Assembly: GCA_963770635.1 (NCBI GenBank)
Contig: CAVYQI010000005.1
Location: 310,001-374,000 of the forward strand
Source: DASZIT01 sp963770635
GTDB taxonomy: Bacteria; Actinomycetota; Acidimicrobiia; Acidimicrobiales; RAAP-2
Direction of reading: 5' to 3'
DNA: 64,000 bases
Shown: in pieces, positions 45,271 through 53,540 of the stretch
Layout of the letters: each line of letters starts with the position of its first letter
Numbering within the stretch: position 1 is the first letter of the stretch
Made by a program: the position numbers and the translations under genes
Notes under the pieces: model-generated
The model's input: the letters and a program-made list of their open reading frames with translations, nothing else
Told to the model about the DNA's origin: nothing
The model's database searches: none

Positions 45271-47679
45271 ATGACCACCCCCGATAGGGTGGCGTCGATG
45301 CCCGCTGACCTTGGCTCTCCCTCGGCGCACCCTGACGTCGCGGACGCGGTGGTCGCCCGGGTGGACGATCTGCTCGCCGCCGATCTGCCCACCCTCCAAG
45401 CCCGGGCCCGGATGGTCCGGGACCGCGCCCATGGCAACCGGGTCACCTTCTCGCCCAAAGTCTTCATCCCCCTCACCATGCTGTGTCGCGACCGGTGCGG
45501 CTACTGCACGTTCGCCAAAGCCCCGGCCCGGGTCGAGTCCCCCTACCTCGACCTCGATCAGGTGCTGGAGATCGCCCGTGCCGGTCGGGCGGCCGGCTGC
45601 CATGAGGCGTTGTTCACCCTGGGCGAGGGCCCCGAAGACCGTTATCCGGACGCCCGGCGGTGGCTGGATGATCACGGGTTCACCTCCACGGTCGACTACC
45701 TGGTGGCGGCCTGCCGGGCGGTGCTCGACGAGACCGGGCTCCTCCCCCACGCCAACGCCGGCGCCCTGACCGGCGCAGAGCTCTCCCGGCTCCGAGACGT
45801 CTCGGCCAGCCAGGGCATGATGATCGAATCGGTGAACCCCGACCTGGCCGCCCACCGTTCGGCCCCGGACAAGACCCCCGACCGGCGACTGGCCACCCTG
45901 GATGCCGCCGGGCAGGCCTCCATCCCGTTCACCACCGGGCTCCTGGTCGGCATCGGCGAGTCGCGGGAGGACCGCATCGCCACCGTCGAGGCCATCGCCG
46001 ACAGCCACCGGCGCTACGGCCACGTCCAAGAAGTCATCGTCCAGAACTTCTTGCCCAAGCCGGGCACCTCCATGCACCAGGCGCCCGCCTGCCCGACCGA
46101 CGAGTTCCTCTGGACGATCGCCATGGCCCGGTTGCTGCTCCCGCCGGAGATCCACCTGCAGGCACCGCCGAATCTCTCCGACGACCTGTCGGCGTTGCTG
46201 ACGTCGGGCATCGACGACTGGGGTGGGGTGTCCCCGGTGACCGCCGACCACGTGAACCCCGAACGGGCGTGGCCGGCCCTCGGCATCCTCCGCGCCGCCA
46301 CCGAGGCCGACGGCCACACCCTGGCCCCCCGGCTGACCATCTACCCCGAGTTCGCTCTCGATCCTGCCCGTTGGCTCTCCGATCCGATGCGGTTCCCGGT
46401 CCTCGATGCCGCCGACGCCGAGTCGCTGGGTCGGGACCATCCCTGGAGCTCCGGGAGCGAGGTCCACCCCCCTGAGCTCCTCGGCCCGTTCACCGGGGCG
46501 GTGACCACGCCCCCGAAGGTCGTGCCCCTCCCTTCGGCCGGGAGCGCGGTCGGAGACGTGTTGGCGTCAGTAGTGGTGGGAGGCGAGGTCGATGAGGATC
46601 AGATCGTGACGCTGTTCTCCGCCCGCGGCCCCGAGGTCCGGGCCGTGGCGGAGGTGGCCGATGCCCTGCGGGCCGAGATCATCGGCGACGAGGTGACGTT
46701 CGTGGCCAACCGGAACATCAACTACACCAACGTCTGCACCTTCAAGTGCCGGTTCTGTGCCTTCTCCAAGGGACCGCTGTCGCTCAACCTCCGGGGGACG
46801 CCGTACCTGTTGGAGCTCGGCGAGATCTCCGACCGGGTACGCGAGGCGGAGGAGCGGGGTGCCACCGAGGTCTGCCTCCAGGGCGGGATCCACCCGAAGT
46901 TCGACGGTGACTACTACCTCGAGGTCATCAAGGCGGTGCGGGAGGCGTCCGAGACCATTCACATCCACGGCTTCACCGCCCTGGAAGTCACCGAAGGGGC
47001 CCGGCGCAACGGCGTATCGCTGTCCTCCTACCTGGCCACCCTGCGCGACGCCGGCCTCAAGACCCTCCCGGGTACCGCCGCCGAGATCCTCGACGACGAG
47101 GTCCGGGCCGTCCTCTGCCCGGACAAGATCAACACCGAGGAGTGGCTCCACGCCCATCGGACCGCCCATGGCGTGGGCCTGCGCTCCAACGTGACCATCA
47201 TGTTCGGGGCCATCGAACAGCCCCGGTCGTGGGCCCGTCACCTCATCAGGACCCGGTCGCTCCAGAAGGAGACCGGCGGGTTCACCGAGTTCGTGCCGCT
47301 CCCGTTCGTGCACATGGCCACGCCCATCTACCTGTCGAAGCGGTCGCGGCGGGGGCCGACCTTCCGGGAGACGCTGTTGATGCATGCGGTCGGCCGGATC
47401 GCCTACCGGGACACCATCGAGAATATTCAGGTCAGCTGGGTCAAGATGGGGGCGGAGGGAGTGCGCCAGCTGCTCCGGGCCGGCGTCAACGATCTCGGAG
47501 GCACGTTGATGGACGAGAACATCTCGCGGGCGGCCGGGGCCAGCCACGGGCAGATGATGGATGCCGAGGGGTTCCGATCGATCGTCACCCCGTTGGGGCG
47601 CACCCTGGCCCAGCGGACCACCCTCTATGGCCGGGTCCCACCCTCCCCCGTTGATGCTGCTGTCGCCGCCAATTTCTGA
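45271..47679 (+). CDS. fbiC: FO synthase, fused CofG/CofH type
   Basis: A two-domain radical SAM enzyme of 802 residues that builds FO, the deazaflavin core of coenzyme F420, from 5-amino-6-ribitylaminouracil and tyrosine. The first domain (CofG half) has the cluster motif CRDRCGYC; the second (CofH half, from about residue 470) has CTFKCRFC in NINYTNVCTFKCRFCAFSK. Glycine-rich segments such as LGEGPEDRYPD and CLQGGIHPKFDGDYYLE are present. The fused form is typical of Actinomycetota, while archaea use two separate genes. ATG at 45271 is chosen; ATG at 45298 is possible. It lies 63 bases after pgl and nine before the next gene. Other F420 genes are absent here. Confidence 0.96.
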   Translation: MTTPDRVASMPADLGSPSAHPDVADAVVARVDDLLAADLPTLQARARMVRDRAHGNRVTFSPKVFIPLTMLCRDRCGYCTFAKAPARVESPYLDLDQVLEIARAGRAAGCHEALFTLGEGPEDRYPDARRWLDDHGFTSTVDYLVAACRAVLDETGLLPHANAGALTGAELSRLRDVSASQGMMIESVNPDLAAHRSAPDKTPDRRLATLDAAGQASIPFTTGLLVGIGESREDRIATVEAIADSHRRYGHVQEVIVQNFLPKPGTSMHQAPACPTDEFLWTIAMARLLLPPEIHLQAPPNLSDDLSALLTSGIDDWGGVSPVTADHVNPERAWPALGILRAATEADGHTLAPRLTIYPEFALDPARWLSDPMRFPVLDAADAESLGRDHPWSSGSEVHPPELLGPFTGAVTTPPKVVPLPSAGSAVGDVLASVVVGGEVDEDQIVTLFSARGPEVRAVAEVADALRAEIIGDEVTFVANRNINYTNVCTFKCRFCAFSKGPLSLNLRGTPYLLELGEISDRVREAEERGATEVCLQGGIHPKFDGDYYLEVIKAVREASETIHIHGFTALEVTEGARRNGVSLSSYLATLRDAGLKTLPGTAAEILDDEVRAVLCPDKINTEEWLHAHRTAHGVGLRSNVTIMFGAIEQPRSWARHLIRTRSLQKETGGFTEFVPLPFVHMATPIYLSKRSRRGPTFRETLLMHAVGRIAYRDTIENIQVSWVKMGAEGVRQLLRAGVNDLGGTLMDENISRAAGASHGQMMDAEGFRSIVTPLGRTLAQRTTLYGRVPPSPVDAAVAANF

Positions 47680-47688
47680 CCGCCCCCG

Positions 47689-48750
47689 ATGACCTCGCCC
47701 GACGTCGACGGGGCGGCGATCGACCCGGAAGCGGTGGCCCGGATGCTCGAGGAGTTGATACCGGCGGCGGCGTCCCCGGCCGAGCGCCGGCTCTACGGTT
47801 CGATTCTGGCCACCATCGAGCGGCTGGTGGCCGAGCGCACCGAAGTGGTCGACCTGAAGATCGCCGACGCCGCCCTGGGGGAGATGGCCGAGGCGTTTCG
47901 GGTGTTCCGCCCATTCCGGAACGAGCGCAAGGTCACCATCTTCGGCTCGGCCCGCACCCTGCCCAATCACCCGGCCTATACCCAGGCCCGGGATCTGGCC
48001 GCCTCCATGGCGTCGTCGGGCTGGATGGTGGTGACCGGGGCCGGACCCGGCATCATGGCCGCGGGCATGGAAGGCGCCGGTCGTGAGCAGTCGATCGGGG
48101 TCAACATCCGGCTCCCGTTCGAACAGGGGGCCAACGCCTTCATCGCTCAGGACCCGAAGCTGGTGGAGATGCGGTACTTCTTCACCCGGAAGCTGATGCT
48201 CATCAAGGAGTCGGATGGCTTCGTGGCCCTGCCCGGCGGGTTCGGCACCCTGGACGAGAGCTTCGAGCTGCTCACCCTGCTCCAGACCGGGAAGGCCGAG
48301 CCCGCCCCGGTGGTCCTCCTGGACACCCCCGGGGACACCTTCTGGGAGGGTTGGGACCGGTTCCTCGATGAGGACGTCGCCCCCAAGGGCCTGATCTCCG
48401 ACGACGACCGGGCCCTGTTCATGATCACCGACGACATCTCGGCGGCCACCTCGGAGCTGCTCGGCTTCTACCGCAACTATCAGTCAGCCCGGTGGGTCGG
48501 CGACCTGCTGGTGGTCCGGATGCTGGTGGCGCCGGACAAGGCGGAGTTGGCCAGTCTCAACCGACAGTTCGGGGACATGGTGGAGGGCAGGATCCGTCCC
48601 ACCAAACCACTGTCCCCCGAGCGGTCCGGCCGCGACCACCTGGATCAACCCCGGCTCGCTCTCCGCTTCGACCGGATCCACTACGGCCGGCTCCGCCGGT
48701 TCATCGATGCGCTCAACGAGTGCACGGGATCTGGCCCGGCTCACGGGTAG
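47689..48750 (+). CDS. LOG-family protein (TIGR00730), possible cytokinin riboside phosphoribohydrolase
   Basis: A 353-residue member of the Rossmann-fold LOG/lysine-decarboxylase-like family. VTIFGSARTLPNHPAY opens the fold, VVTGAGPGIMAAGMEGA and the signature LPGGFGTLDESFELLTLLQ form the nucleotide site, and the family's active-site Arg/Glu are included. Proven LOG proteins release cytokinin bases from their nucleotides; many bacterial ones probably act on other nucleotides, so the substrate here is open. The N-terminal 65 residues and C-terminal 80 residues are longer than in small LOG proteins. Its gene starts nine bases after fbiC and ends eight bases before the next gene. Confidence 0.85.
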   Translation: MTSPDVDGAAIDPEAVARMLEELIPAAASPAERRLYGSILATIERLVAERTEVVDLKIADAALGEMAEAFRVFRPFRNERKVTIFGSARTLPNHPAYTQARDLAASMASSGWMVVTGAGPGIMAAGMEGAGREQSIGVNIRLPFEQGANAFIAQDPKLVEMRYFFTRKLMLIKESDGFVALPGGFGTLDESFELLTLLQTGKAEPAPVVLLDTPGDTFWEGWDRFLDEDVAPKGLISDDDRALFMITDDISAATSELLGFYRNYQSARWVGDLLVVRMLVAPDKAELASLNRQFGDMVEGRIRPTKPLSPERSGRDHLDQPRLALRFDRIHYGRLRRFIDALNECTGSGPAHG

Positions 48751-48758
48751 CGGGCGGC

Positions 48759-49235
48759 GTGCCTGATCAGAAGCCGGCTCGCCGGGTGGGTGACGAGCGG
48801 GAGTCGTTGCTGGCCCTCCTCCAGTACCAACGGGATTCGCTGGTCCGCAAGGTGACCGGTGTCGACGACGACGCCGCCCGAAGCTCACCGGTGAGGAGCG
48901 GCACGACGCTCCTGTGGCTCATGAAGCACATGGCCCGAGCGGAGTCACGGTGGGTGCTGCGACGCTTCGCAGCCATGGACGTTGCCCTCCCGGAGGAGAC
49001 CGTGCAACCGGACGACACGCTGGCGGCCGCCATCGATACCTATCGCGCCGCCTCGGTGCAGGTCGACGCGGTCTTGGATGCTTCCCCCAGCCTCGACGAG
49101 GTGTGCCGGGGCGTCGACGACGAGGAACCGGCCAACCTCCGCTGGGTGCTCATGCACCTGCTCGAGGAGACCGCCCGACACGCCGGCCATGCCGACATCC
49201 TCCGGGAGCTCATCGACGGCAGTACCGGCCGGTAG
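48759..49235 (+). CDS. DinB/DUF664-family protein
   Basis: A 158-residue four-helix protein of the DinB-like superfamily, which includes metal-binding thiol transferases. SLLALLQYQRDSLVRKVTGV forms helix one, TLLWLMKHMARAESRWVLRR carries the first possible metal histidine, and LLEETARHAGHADILRELID carries the paired histidines. This H...HxxH spacing is the usual metal site of the family. GTG at 48759, eight bases after the LOG gene, is the only reasonable start. Its substrate is unknown. It is the last gene of the plus-strand run that begins with the FIST gene, and it converges on an SDR gene 35 bases away. Confidence 0.82.
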   Translation: MPDQKPARRVGDERESLLALLQYQRDSLVRKVTGVDDDAARSSPVRSGTTLLWLMKHMARAESRWVLRRFAAMDVALPEETVQPDDTLAAAIDTYRAASVQVDAVLDASPSLDEVCRGVDDEEPANLRWVLMHLLEETARHAGHADILRELIDGSTGR

Positions 49236-49270
49236 CCACCGCGGCTCCGGTTGGGTGGCGCCGTCCGGAA

Positions 49271-50149
49271 TCAGAAGTCGGTGAAGGTCACCCCGGTGAG
49301 TTGTTCGGACAGGCTCCAGAGCCCGGCGGCCGTGGCCTCGTCGTAGGAACGCCGGTTGGACCTCACGATCTTCGGGTAGCCACGTTGCTCGAAGGGTCCG
49401 TCCGGACCCAGGTAGGAACCACCGGGCACCGAGGGGAACGTCGCGGCGTAGAGGGCCGGGAGCGCGCCCATCTGCGCACTCTGGGCGAACAGCCGATTGG
49501 TGACACTCATGGCCCGGTCCTGGAAGGAGTCGGTGTGGAATTGGAGGTTGGTGGCGGCATACCCGGGGTGGGCGGCCAGAGCTTTCCGGTCGGATCCGGC
49601 CGCGGTCAGCTGACGTTGGAGCTCGTAGGTGAACAGCAGGTTGGCCAGCTTTGACTGGCCGTAGGCGCCCCAGCGTTGATAGCGGCGACGTTCCCAGTTG
49701 AGATCCTCGAGGTCGATGCGGCCATTCCGGTGGGCGGTACTCGACATGGTGACGACCCGATCGGTGATCCGTCCCAGTAACAGGCCGGTGAGGGCAAAGT
49801 GGCCGAGGTGATTGGTGCCGATCTGGAGTTCGAATCCATCTTCGGTCTGGCGTTTCGGGGTGGCCATGACGCCGGCGTTGTTGACCAGCACGGCGATCTC
49901 GCCCAACCCGGCGGCGAACTCGCGCACCGAGCCCAGGTCGGCAAGATCCAGGCGACGGACCTCGGTGGTCCCGGGCATTTCGGCGGCCGCCCGCTCACCC
50001 TTGGCGACGTCCCGGCAGGCGACGATGACGTTCGCCCCCGCCCGCGCCAGTTCGGTGGCGATCACCGCCCCGAGCCCGCTGTTGGCGCCGGTGACGACAC
50101 AGGTCCGTCCGCTCTGGTCGGGGATGTCGGTGGCCGTCCATTTGGTCAT
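49271..50149 (-). CDS. Short-chain dehydrogenase/reductase, retinol-dehydrogenase-like
   Basis: A 292-residue classical SDR with TGANSGLGAVIATEL for cofactor binding, VLVNNAGVM, catalytic Ser in VVTMSSTAH, and the YGQSK tyrosine-lysine pair. AVPDLADLGSVREF-like sequence (RRLDLADLGSVREFAA) and the length place it in the WWOX/retinol-dehydrogenase-like group, which in Actinomycetota acts on unknown lipophilic alcohols or ketones. CRDVAKG after the second strand suggests NADP preference. The gene is alone, with convergent DinB-like gene on one side and the MOSC gene 86 bases upstream on the other. Substrate not known. Confidence 0.85.
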   Translation of the reverse strand: MTKWTATDIPDQSGRTCVVTGANSGLGAVIATELARAGANVIVACRDVAKGERAAAEMPGTTEVRRLDLADLGSVREFAAGLGEIAVLVNNAGVMATPKRQTEDGFELQIGTNHLGHFALTGLLLGRITDRVVTMSSTAHRNGRIDLEDLNWERRRYQRWGAYGQSKLANLLFTYELQRQLTAAGSDRKALAAHPGYAATNLQFHTDSFQDRAMSVTNRLFAQSAQMGALPALYAATFPSVPGGSYLGPDGPFEQRGYPKIVRSNRRSYDEATAAGLWSLSEQLTGVTFTDF

Positions 50150-50235
50150 GTCCGCACTTTAGAGGCGCGGCGTCGAACCAGCGCGCGACCGGGTGTCTTC
50201 TGACATTCTGGTCTGGCGGAGGTGAACGGGCTCGA

Positions 50236-51129
50236 TCACCCGTCGCGGACGACCACCTGGTCGCCCTCGGAGACGGTACCGGCCCGGACGATACGTGCGT
50301 ACACCCCGATGCACGGGTACGAGCCCATCGACGGCACCTCGAGGCGATTCATACGGTTGAGGGTTTGCAGCACCTCGCGGGAGCGCGACAACTCGCCCTG
50401 AGGGAGGGTCACCATGACGCAGCGCATGGTCGGCATGATCCCCCGGACTTCGAGCGACCCGCCGATCCGGAGAACGGACTCCGACCACTGGTTGTCCGGG
50501 TAATCGGCGGTGCCATCATCGGTCTCGATCACCAGGTTCGGCCGGAACCTCCGGACGTCGACGCTCACGCCTCCGAGGGCCGCGGACAACGAGCGCATCG
50601 AAGCCGCCGCCAGAATATGCAACGCGGAGAAATCGAAAAGGGCCCCGCTCGGAGCGCCGAGGGACCCGGGCACCGACAGGACCGGAAGCCCGTCCTCGTC
50701 CTCCGCGGTGACCGGCACGTACATGGACTCCGGCTCGCCCATGTCTGGCACCCAGACCTCCTCGAAGGCCGCCTCCGCTGGCGCCACCGACACGATCCGC
50801 ACCTCTCGTCCGAGCCATTCACTGATCGTCTTCGAAGCCTGGGGGTCACCGCCACCCCGGATGACGGCCGACTCGCCCCCGAAGTCGACCTCGACCACCG
50901 GCGGGTTCGCACCGGAGCGATCGTCATCGATGATCCGGGCGCCCATTTGCAGCAGGGCTCCCCAGAGCCTCGGGCGCTTGGCGCTGGCGACCTTGCCCGT
51001 TGCCGCGTCTACGAGGGCATAGGCGCGGTCGAAGACCAGCCCGCGCTCATCGATGTCAGAGGAACCGACGCGCTCCCCCTGCATCGACTTGACCGGGTAG
51101 CGCCACATCTCGGCGACGGTCGCCGTCAC
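50236..51129 (-). CDS. MOSC-domain protein
   Basis: A 297-residue protein with the N-terminal beta-barrel (MOSC_N, WRYPVKSMQGE at the start) and C-terminal MOSC domain, the molybdenum-cofactor sulfurase C-terminal fold. RRFRPNLVIETDDG and GIMPTMRCVMVTLPQGELSR with the conserved cysteine correspond to the MOSC substrate site; SVEGDQVVV-like ending (TVSEGDQVVVRDG) is typical. Relatives such as YcbX and mARC carry sulfur or molybdenum cofactor for reducing N-hydroxylated compounds. No partner flavodoxin-like domain is attached. The ATG is at 51129. Upstream is the long gene-free stretch 51130-51590. Redox partner and substrate are not visible. Confidence 0.85.
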   Translation of the reverse strand: MTATVAEMWRYPVKSMQGERVGSSDIDERGLVFDRAYALVDAATGKVASAKRPRLWGALLQMGARIIDDDRSGANPPVVEVDFGGESAVIRGGGDPQASKTISEWLGREVRIVSVAPAEAAFEEVWVPDMGEPESMYVPVTAEDEDGLPVLSVPGSLGAPSGALFDFSALHILAAASMRSLSAALGGVSVDVRRFRPNLVIETDDGTADYPDNQWSESVLRIGGSLEVRGIMPTMRCVMVTLPQGELSRSREVLQTLNRMNRLEVPSMGSYPCIGVYARIVRAGTVSEGDQVVVRDG

Positions 51130-51590
51130 GTCGGTACCCTACATTGAGGGGAGCGCCGAGACCGCCCGACATCGGACGCAGAGTTGGTTGATCTGCAGCT
51201 CACGCCGAGCTGACTCGGCCGCCCGCAGCGTCCTCACCTGGTGTTGCGGGAAGTCCATCACGACACTTTCCAGCCCGCTCCGCCCTCGATAGAATTTGGG
51301 TAGAAGGATCCGGGAGGGTCCGGAAGGAGGCGCCTATGCGATGCAATCAAGGTGACCCATTCTGAGAATGGAATGCGGAGGATTGTACGGGAGGAATCCC
51401 GGTAGGCCCCGGTGTGCGGCAGGCAAGCGGCTCGAAGTAGGAGCGTTGCAACGGCAAGGAGCAAGGATGCTCCTGAGGGTGCCATTTCCTCGATGCGATC
51501 CGTCCTCGGAAATAGCTGAAGTAGAGCGCCCGATCCCCGTCAGCTTGTGGGACGGGCGCTTTCGCGTACAGGCGGCCAGAACCGAGCGAC
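51130..51590. other. Gene-free stretch with promoter-like, leader-ORF and hairpin features
   Basis: No convincing protein gene is seen on either strand; short open frames here lack family features and good start sites. On the plus strand TTTCCA (51267-51272) and TAGAAT (51290-51295) are spaced by 17 bases like a sigma-70-type promoter. AAGGAGG follows, five bases before an ATG (51335) that opens a nine-codon frame MRCNQGDPF ending at a TGA. Three hairpin elements follow: a seven-base palindrome CCATTCT-G-AGAATGG (51357-51371), a perfect seven-base stem AGGAGCA/TGCTCCT with loop AGGA (51457-51474), and a long stem at 51525-51560. This could be a small RNA, a leader, or the worn remains of a gene. 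I cannot choose. Confidence 0.4.
51525..51560. terminator. Strong hairpin, terminator-like
   Basis: AGCGCCCG at 51525-51532 pairs with CGGGCGCT at 51553-51560, and TCCC/GGGA extends the stem past a bulged A (51533), giving about 12 pairs around an 11-base loop. On the plus strand TTT follows, a weak U run. It lies between the end of the DJ-1/PfpI gene (minus) and the promoter-like element at 51267-51295 (plus), so it could end either. An AGCTGA/TCAGCT alternative pairing (51514-51519 and 51540-51545) shares part of the loop. Confidence 0.45.
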
Positions 51591-52502
51591 TCAGAGCATC
51601 GACGCGAAGCGCTTGGCGAAGGTGTGGACGTCACCCGGCCACCGGGCCGACAGATAGGAACCGTCAGCCACCACGAAGGCGGGGCGCTCGTCATCGATGG
51701 TGTCCCGGGCCCTTCCCCCGGTCTTGCGGGCGGCATCCGGGGTGCCCCGGACGACGTCCAGGAAGTCCTCGGGCCCGGCGAGGGCTCGGGTGACCTCTTG
51801 CTGCACCGACATGTAGCCGGCCGACTGGCCGGGCCCTTCAAGGTAGGTGCGGTAGTACCCGGGGTCCCAGAAGCGGGTGAATCGGGCGACACTCGCGGCT
51901 CGGTGCTCGAGTGTCCAGGTGAGAGCCGTGGTCTTCCGGCCGTACAGCACCGAGCGACCGGTTCCCGGGTCGATGCTGCGAGCGGCCAGCAACACACCGT
52001 GACAGATGGCGGCGATCGGTTTGCCAGCTCGGAAGGCCTCGACAACAACCCCTTGGAGGACCCGGCTCTCGAGGTAGTCGCGCATCCCTCGGGCCCGGTG
52101 GCCGCCCGGCAGCAAGAGGCCATCGAAGTCTCCGTCGATCTCGGCCCAGGCAATCGGGTTCGAGAATGCCGGCGACCGGAGCAGCTCGCCATACGCCGCC
52201 CGCCCCCGGGCGTCAGCCCGAAGGACCCGCCCGATCCCGACCAGGTGCGAGAGACCGGGAATGAACCCCCACGGATCCAACCCCCGACCGGTCACCATCA
52301 GGTCGTCACCCTGAGCCGGCGTCGCCTTCGGAGTGGCGAAGCGGACCTGGTGGCCGAGGTCGTAGAGGACCTTCCAACTCACCGCCACCTCGGTGGGATC
52401 GAAGTCTCGCTCGGGAATCGGGATGAGGACGGCGGCCACAACGGTCAAGTTACCGGGGCGCCAGGATCCACGACGGATCTGAACACCACCAGTCCCTCCC
52501 AT
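51591..52502 (-). CDS. DJ-1/PfpI-family protein (type 1 glutamine-amidotransferase-like)
   Basis: A protein of up to 303 residues in the DJ-1/ThiJ/PfpI superfamily. The nucleophile elbow is AAICHGVLLAARS with the conserved cysteine after the strand, DFDGLLLPGGHRARGMRDYL gives the glycine-rich strand and Glu/Asp, and a histidine occurs near VLYGRKTTALTW. Members act as glyoxalases, chaperones or amidotransferase-like proteins; this one is larger than DJ-1 and its function is not shown. ATG at 52502 lacks a Shine-Dalgarno site; TTG at 52448 or GTG at 52439, just before VVAAVLIPIPERDF, may be the true start. It diverges from the crotonase gene with 26 bases between starts. Confidence 0.8.
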   Translation of the reverse strand: MGGTGGVQIRRGSWRPGNLTVVAAVLIPIPERDFDPTEVAVSWKVLYDLGHQVRFATPKATPAQGDDLMVTGRGLDPWGFIPGLSHLVGIGRVLRADARGRAAYGELLRSPAFSNPIAWAEIDGDFDGLLLPGGHRARGMRDYLESRVLQGVVVEAFRAGKPIAAICHGVLLAARSIDPGTGRSVLYGRKTTALTWTLEHRAASVARFTRFWDPGYYRTYLEGPGQSAGYMSVQQEVTRALAGPEDFLDVVRGTPDAARKTGGRARDTIDDERPAFVVADGSYLSARWPGDVHTFAKRFASML

Positions 52503-52528
52503 AGAATCACCACAACCAGGAGGTTTCC

Positions 52529-53248
52529 ATGGGTTCTCTCGTTTCCTATCAGCTCGATGACGGCGTCGCCACCATCGTGATGGATGACGGCAAGGCGAAC
52601 GCGCTCTCCAGCCAGATGCTCGCCTCGATTGGCGAGGCGCTCGACCGATCAGTCGCGGATGCCGCTGCGGTGGTGTTGACCGGACGACCCGGTGTGTTCT
52701 CGGGGGGCTTCGATCTCAAGGTGATGAGCGCCGGCGGTGCCGACGCCGCCCGCATGCTCGAGGATGGTTTCGAGCTGGCCCTCCGGCTCCTCGAGCACCC
52801 GAACCCGGTGGTCATCGCCAGCAACGGGCACACCATCGCCATGGGGGTCTTCCTGCTTCTGTCCGGCGACTACCGGATCGGGATCGACGGTCCCTTCCGG
52901 ATCGTGGCCAACGAAGTGGCCATCGGTATGACCATGCCGTGGGCGGCGATCGAAATCTGTCGACAGCGGTTGGCTCCCGCACACTTCCACCGGGTGTTGA
53001 ATCTCTCCGAGGTCTATATGCCGGCCGAGGCCGTCGCCGCCGGGCTCCTGGATCGGGTGGTGGCTGCCGACGACCTGCTTCCCACCGCCACCTCCCTGGC
53101 CTCAGGCTTCGCCGGCCTGGACCGACGGGCCCACGCATCCACCAAGCTGCGGGTCAGGCACGCGGGCCTCAACGCCATCCGAGCCGGGCTGGAGATGGAC
53201 CGCGAGACGTTTCAGCAGGTGGCGGCGGCCGGGAACGTTGAGGGCTGA
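52529..53248 (+). CDS. Crotonase/enoyl-CoA hydratase-family protein
   Basis: A 239-residue crotonase-fold protein. GVATIVMDDGKANALSSQM at the N-terminus, VLTGRPGVFSGGFDLK for the first oxyanion-hole strand, and ASNGHTIAMGVFLLLSGDYRI for the second are clear. The usual catalytic acidic pair of enoyl-CoA hydratase is not evident in NEVAIGMTMPWAAIEICR, so hydratase activity is not certain. AGGAGG lies six bases upstream of the ATG. In many actinomycetes such proteins serve in fatty-acid or branched-chain breakdown; the acyl-CoA ligase nearby supports acyl-CoA metabolism. Confidence 0.86.
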   Translation: MGSLVSYQLDDGVATIVMDDGKANALSSQMLASIGEALDRSVADAAAVVLTGRPGVFSGGFDLKVMSAGGADAARMLEDGFELALRLLEHPNPVVIASNGHTIAMGVFLLLSGDYRIGIDGPFRIVANEVAIGMTMPWAAIEICRQRLAPAHFHRVLNLSEVYMPAEAVAAGLLDRVVAADDLLPTATSLASGFAGLDRRAHASTKLRVRHAGLNAIRAGLEMDRETFQQVAAAGNVEG

Positions 53249-53291
53249 AAGGCGCGGGTGATCTCCCGACTCTCCGAAGGCGGCGACGGGT

Positions 53292-53540
53292 CTAGGTGTC
53301 GTCGACCGGCCCCGACGATAACCCCGAGGACCCGGCCGGGCCGGCCAGCAGCTGGACAGCCTTGTCGACAGCCCGGCGGGCCCGGGTGATCCGTTTCTCC
53401 TCGGCCACCAATGCCGGATCCGGCGGATCCCCGGCCTGCAGCGACTCCGACGCCCGCCAGAGGCGATTCAGGGCGAGATCGGCCAGCGTGGCCGAAATCA
53501 CCTCCAACTGATCGGCGACCGCCTGGGTGTCGTCACTCAC
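53292..53540 (-). CDS. Small helical protein translationally coupled to the acyl-CoA ligase
   Basis: An 82-residue protein read from GTG at 53540, whose first four bases (GTGA) overlap the stop of the acyl-CoA ligase gene. ADQLEVISATLADLALNRLW and ARRAVDKAVQLLAG read as two amphipathic helices, and the tail is glycine/serine-rich. There is no signal or span. I do not recognise a family. The overlap implies co-expression, so it may be an accessory factor of the ligase; this is inference. Longer readings upstream from 53687 only mirror the ligase gene. Confidence 0.6.
   Translation of the reverse strand: MSDDTQAVADQLEVISATLADLALNRLWRASESLQAGDPPDPALVAEEKRITRARRAVDKAVQLLAGPAGSSGLSSGPVDDT

Noticed and set aside
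51258..51485. A 75-codon minus-strand frame in the gene-free stretch
   Set aside because: No Shine-Dalgarno site, no recognisable motif, and it crosses the inverted repeats.
51368..51793. A 141-codon plus-strand frame running into the DJ-1/PfpI gene
   Set aside because: Its second half is antisense to the DJ-1 gene, with Arg/Pro/Gly-rich composition; the first half has no start signals.
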